From positions 34,271 to 40,337 of the forward strand of contig NVXB01000028.1 in the NCBI GenBank assembly GCA_002746425.1: 6,067 bases of DNA, read 5' to 3'. Both the position numbers and the translations under genes were made by a program. The notes under the pieces are model-generated. The model saw only the letters and a program-made list of their open reading frames with translations, was not told the DNA's origin and ran no database searches. This document shows, piece after piece, positions 5,709 to 6,067 of the stretch (the first letter of the stretch is position 1; every line of letters begins with the position of its first letter). The DNA comes from Hyphomicrobiales bacterium. Its GTDB lineage: Bacteria > Pseudomonadota > Alphaproteobacteria > Rhizobiales > GCA-2746425.

Positions 5709-5965
5709 CCTTCTGGCTTCATTGCTCAATGATATCTGGTATATTAAATCTAGTAGACTGCTAAATCTAGCCATATAATGGCTCGCCAATCAGATGTGCC
5801 CAACTGTTCCGAGCCCCTACCTGTAGGTAGCACATTCTTAAACGATCGTGAATCCCAATTTTGGGTGCTGATTTCGCGATAAGATTTTGAGACAAGCAAG
5901 TGACTGATAATAAAGGTTCTAAAAAATGGGTACGGAATTGATCATTTTTGCGACATCTGAGATGC
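5709..5965. other. Non-coding gap between convergent genes
   Basis: No credible gene is seen here. The gap holds a 9-bp direct repeat, TAAATCTAG (5745-5753 and 5762-5770), a 6-bp stem GGCTCG/CGAGCC (5780-5785 with 5810-5815, 24-nt loop), a short hairpin TCATTG-CT-CAATGA (5719-5732) soon after the kinase stop, CTACC-TGTA-GGTAG (5817-5830), CCCAATTTTGGG (5854-5865) and AAAAATG/CATTTTT (5922-5928 with 5943-5949). None is a GC-rich stem followed by a U-run, so no firm intrinsic terminator can be named for either the operon or the convergent gene. Confidence 0.5.
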
Positions 5966-6067
5966 TCAAGAGGTGGTTGTTAATTTCAATCCGACTACAC
6001 CCACAACAACCATTGCCATCCATGAGAGTTGAAGTAACCCAAGGCGCTCACCAAATGCTAAAAAGCC
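5966..6067 (-). CDS. SMR (small multidrug resistance)-like membrane transporter, C-terminal fragment
   Basis: On the reverse strand an open frame runs from the right window edge (6067) to a TGA at 5968-5966, giving 33 residues. It reads GFLAFGERLGLLQLSW followed by MAMVVVGVVGLKLTTTS. The pattern of a short G-x-x-x-FGERL element, a turn, then one hydrophobic helix ending in GVVGLKL and a few polar residues is typical of the fourth transmembrane helix and C-terminus of SMR proteins (EmrE, SugE, QacE). A C-terminus of a larger EamA/DMT transporter would look similar. The 5' part lies outside the window, so length, start and substrate cannot be judged. It converges with the sugar operon and need not be functionally linked to it. 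Confidence 0.6.
   Translation of the reverse strand, partial: GFLAFGERLGLLQLSWMAMVVVGVVGLKLTTTS

Noticed and set aside
5922..5949. AAAAATG/CATTTTT stem as a bidirectional terminator
   Set aside because: The stem is almost entirely A-T with a 14-nt loop and would be weak; no GC-rich stem is present.
5966..6012. Possible tRNA 3' end (TTTCAATCC resembling a T-loop) and inverted repeat TGGTTGTT/AACAACCA (5974-5981 with 6005-6012)
   Set aside because: No acceptor stem, anticodon arm or D-arm can be built around it, and the repeat lies inside the SMR-like coding frame.
5926..6067. Forward open frame from ATG 5926 to the right edge (about 47 codons) with a purine-rich stretch upstream and a loose GATAAT at 5906-5911
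   Set aside because: It lies antisense to the SMR-like C-terminus, its predicted product (rich in Gln, Pro and Arg) has no recognisable family pattern, and the promoter-like elements have wrong spacing (13 nt from TTGAGA).
1..6067. CRISPR arrays, transposases, integrases, toxin-antitoxin pairs or phage genes
   Set aside because: No regularly spaced repeats, terminal inverted repeats or proteins of these classes were seen on either strand.

Overview
The window is about 6.1 kb of moderate-GC bacterial DNA. The NuoL fragment, the compact sugar ABC transporter with a single-domain ATPase, and the FrcK-like kinase all suggest an alphaproteobacterium. That placement rests on protein resemblance judged by eye; no search was run.

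Layout. (i) Positions 1-444 hold an internal piece of nuoL (respiratory complex I subunit L), entering from the left edge. It stops abruptly in mid-protein. (ii) From about 443-446 the sequence becomes the effector-binding part of a LacI/GalR-family regulator, which runs to 1279 and lacks its DNA-binding head. The join is abrupt and leaves neither gene intact. It is either a real deletion/rearrangement or a chimeric assembly or clone. (iii) Positions 1314-5708 hold five complete, tightly spaced genes on the + strand: an AlsB/RbsB-like periplasmic sugar-binding protein, an RbsC-like permease, a single-NBD ATPase, a D-tagatose/D-allulose 3-epimerase-family TIM barrel, and a phosphoribulokinase/uridine-kinase-like (FrcK/YggC-type) kinase. 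(iv) After a 257-nt gap with only weak repeats, the right edge holds the last 33 codons of a small multidrug resistance (SMR)-type membrane protein on the - strand, convergent with the operon.

How the genes work together (inference). The binding protein captures a hexose or related sugar in the periplasm. The permease and ATPase import it unphosphorylated. The epimerase inverts C3 of a ketose (for example allulose to fructose, or tagatose to sorbose), and the kinase phosphorylates the product for central metabolism. The LacI protein would be the natural sugar-responsive repressor. A strong GC-rich hairpin between the binding-protein and permease genes probably gives high binding-protein expression relative to the membrane components. 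The operon resembles frcBCAK of rhizobia with an epimerase gene inserted, but its binding protein looks closer to AlsB than to FrcB. The epimerase keeps the full metal and catalytic set but differs at several substrate-lining positions, so its substrate may not be one of the well-studied ones.
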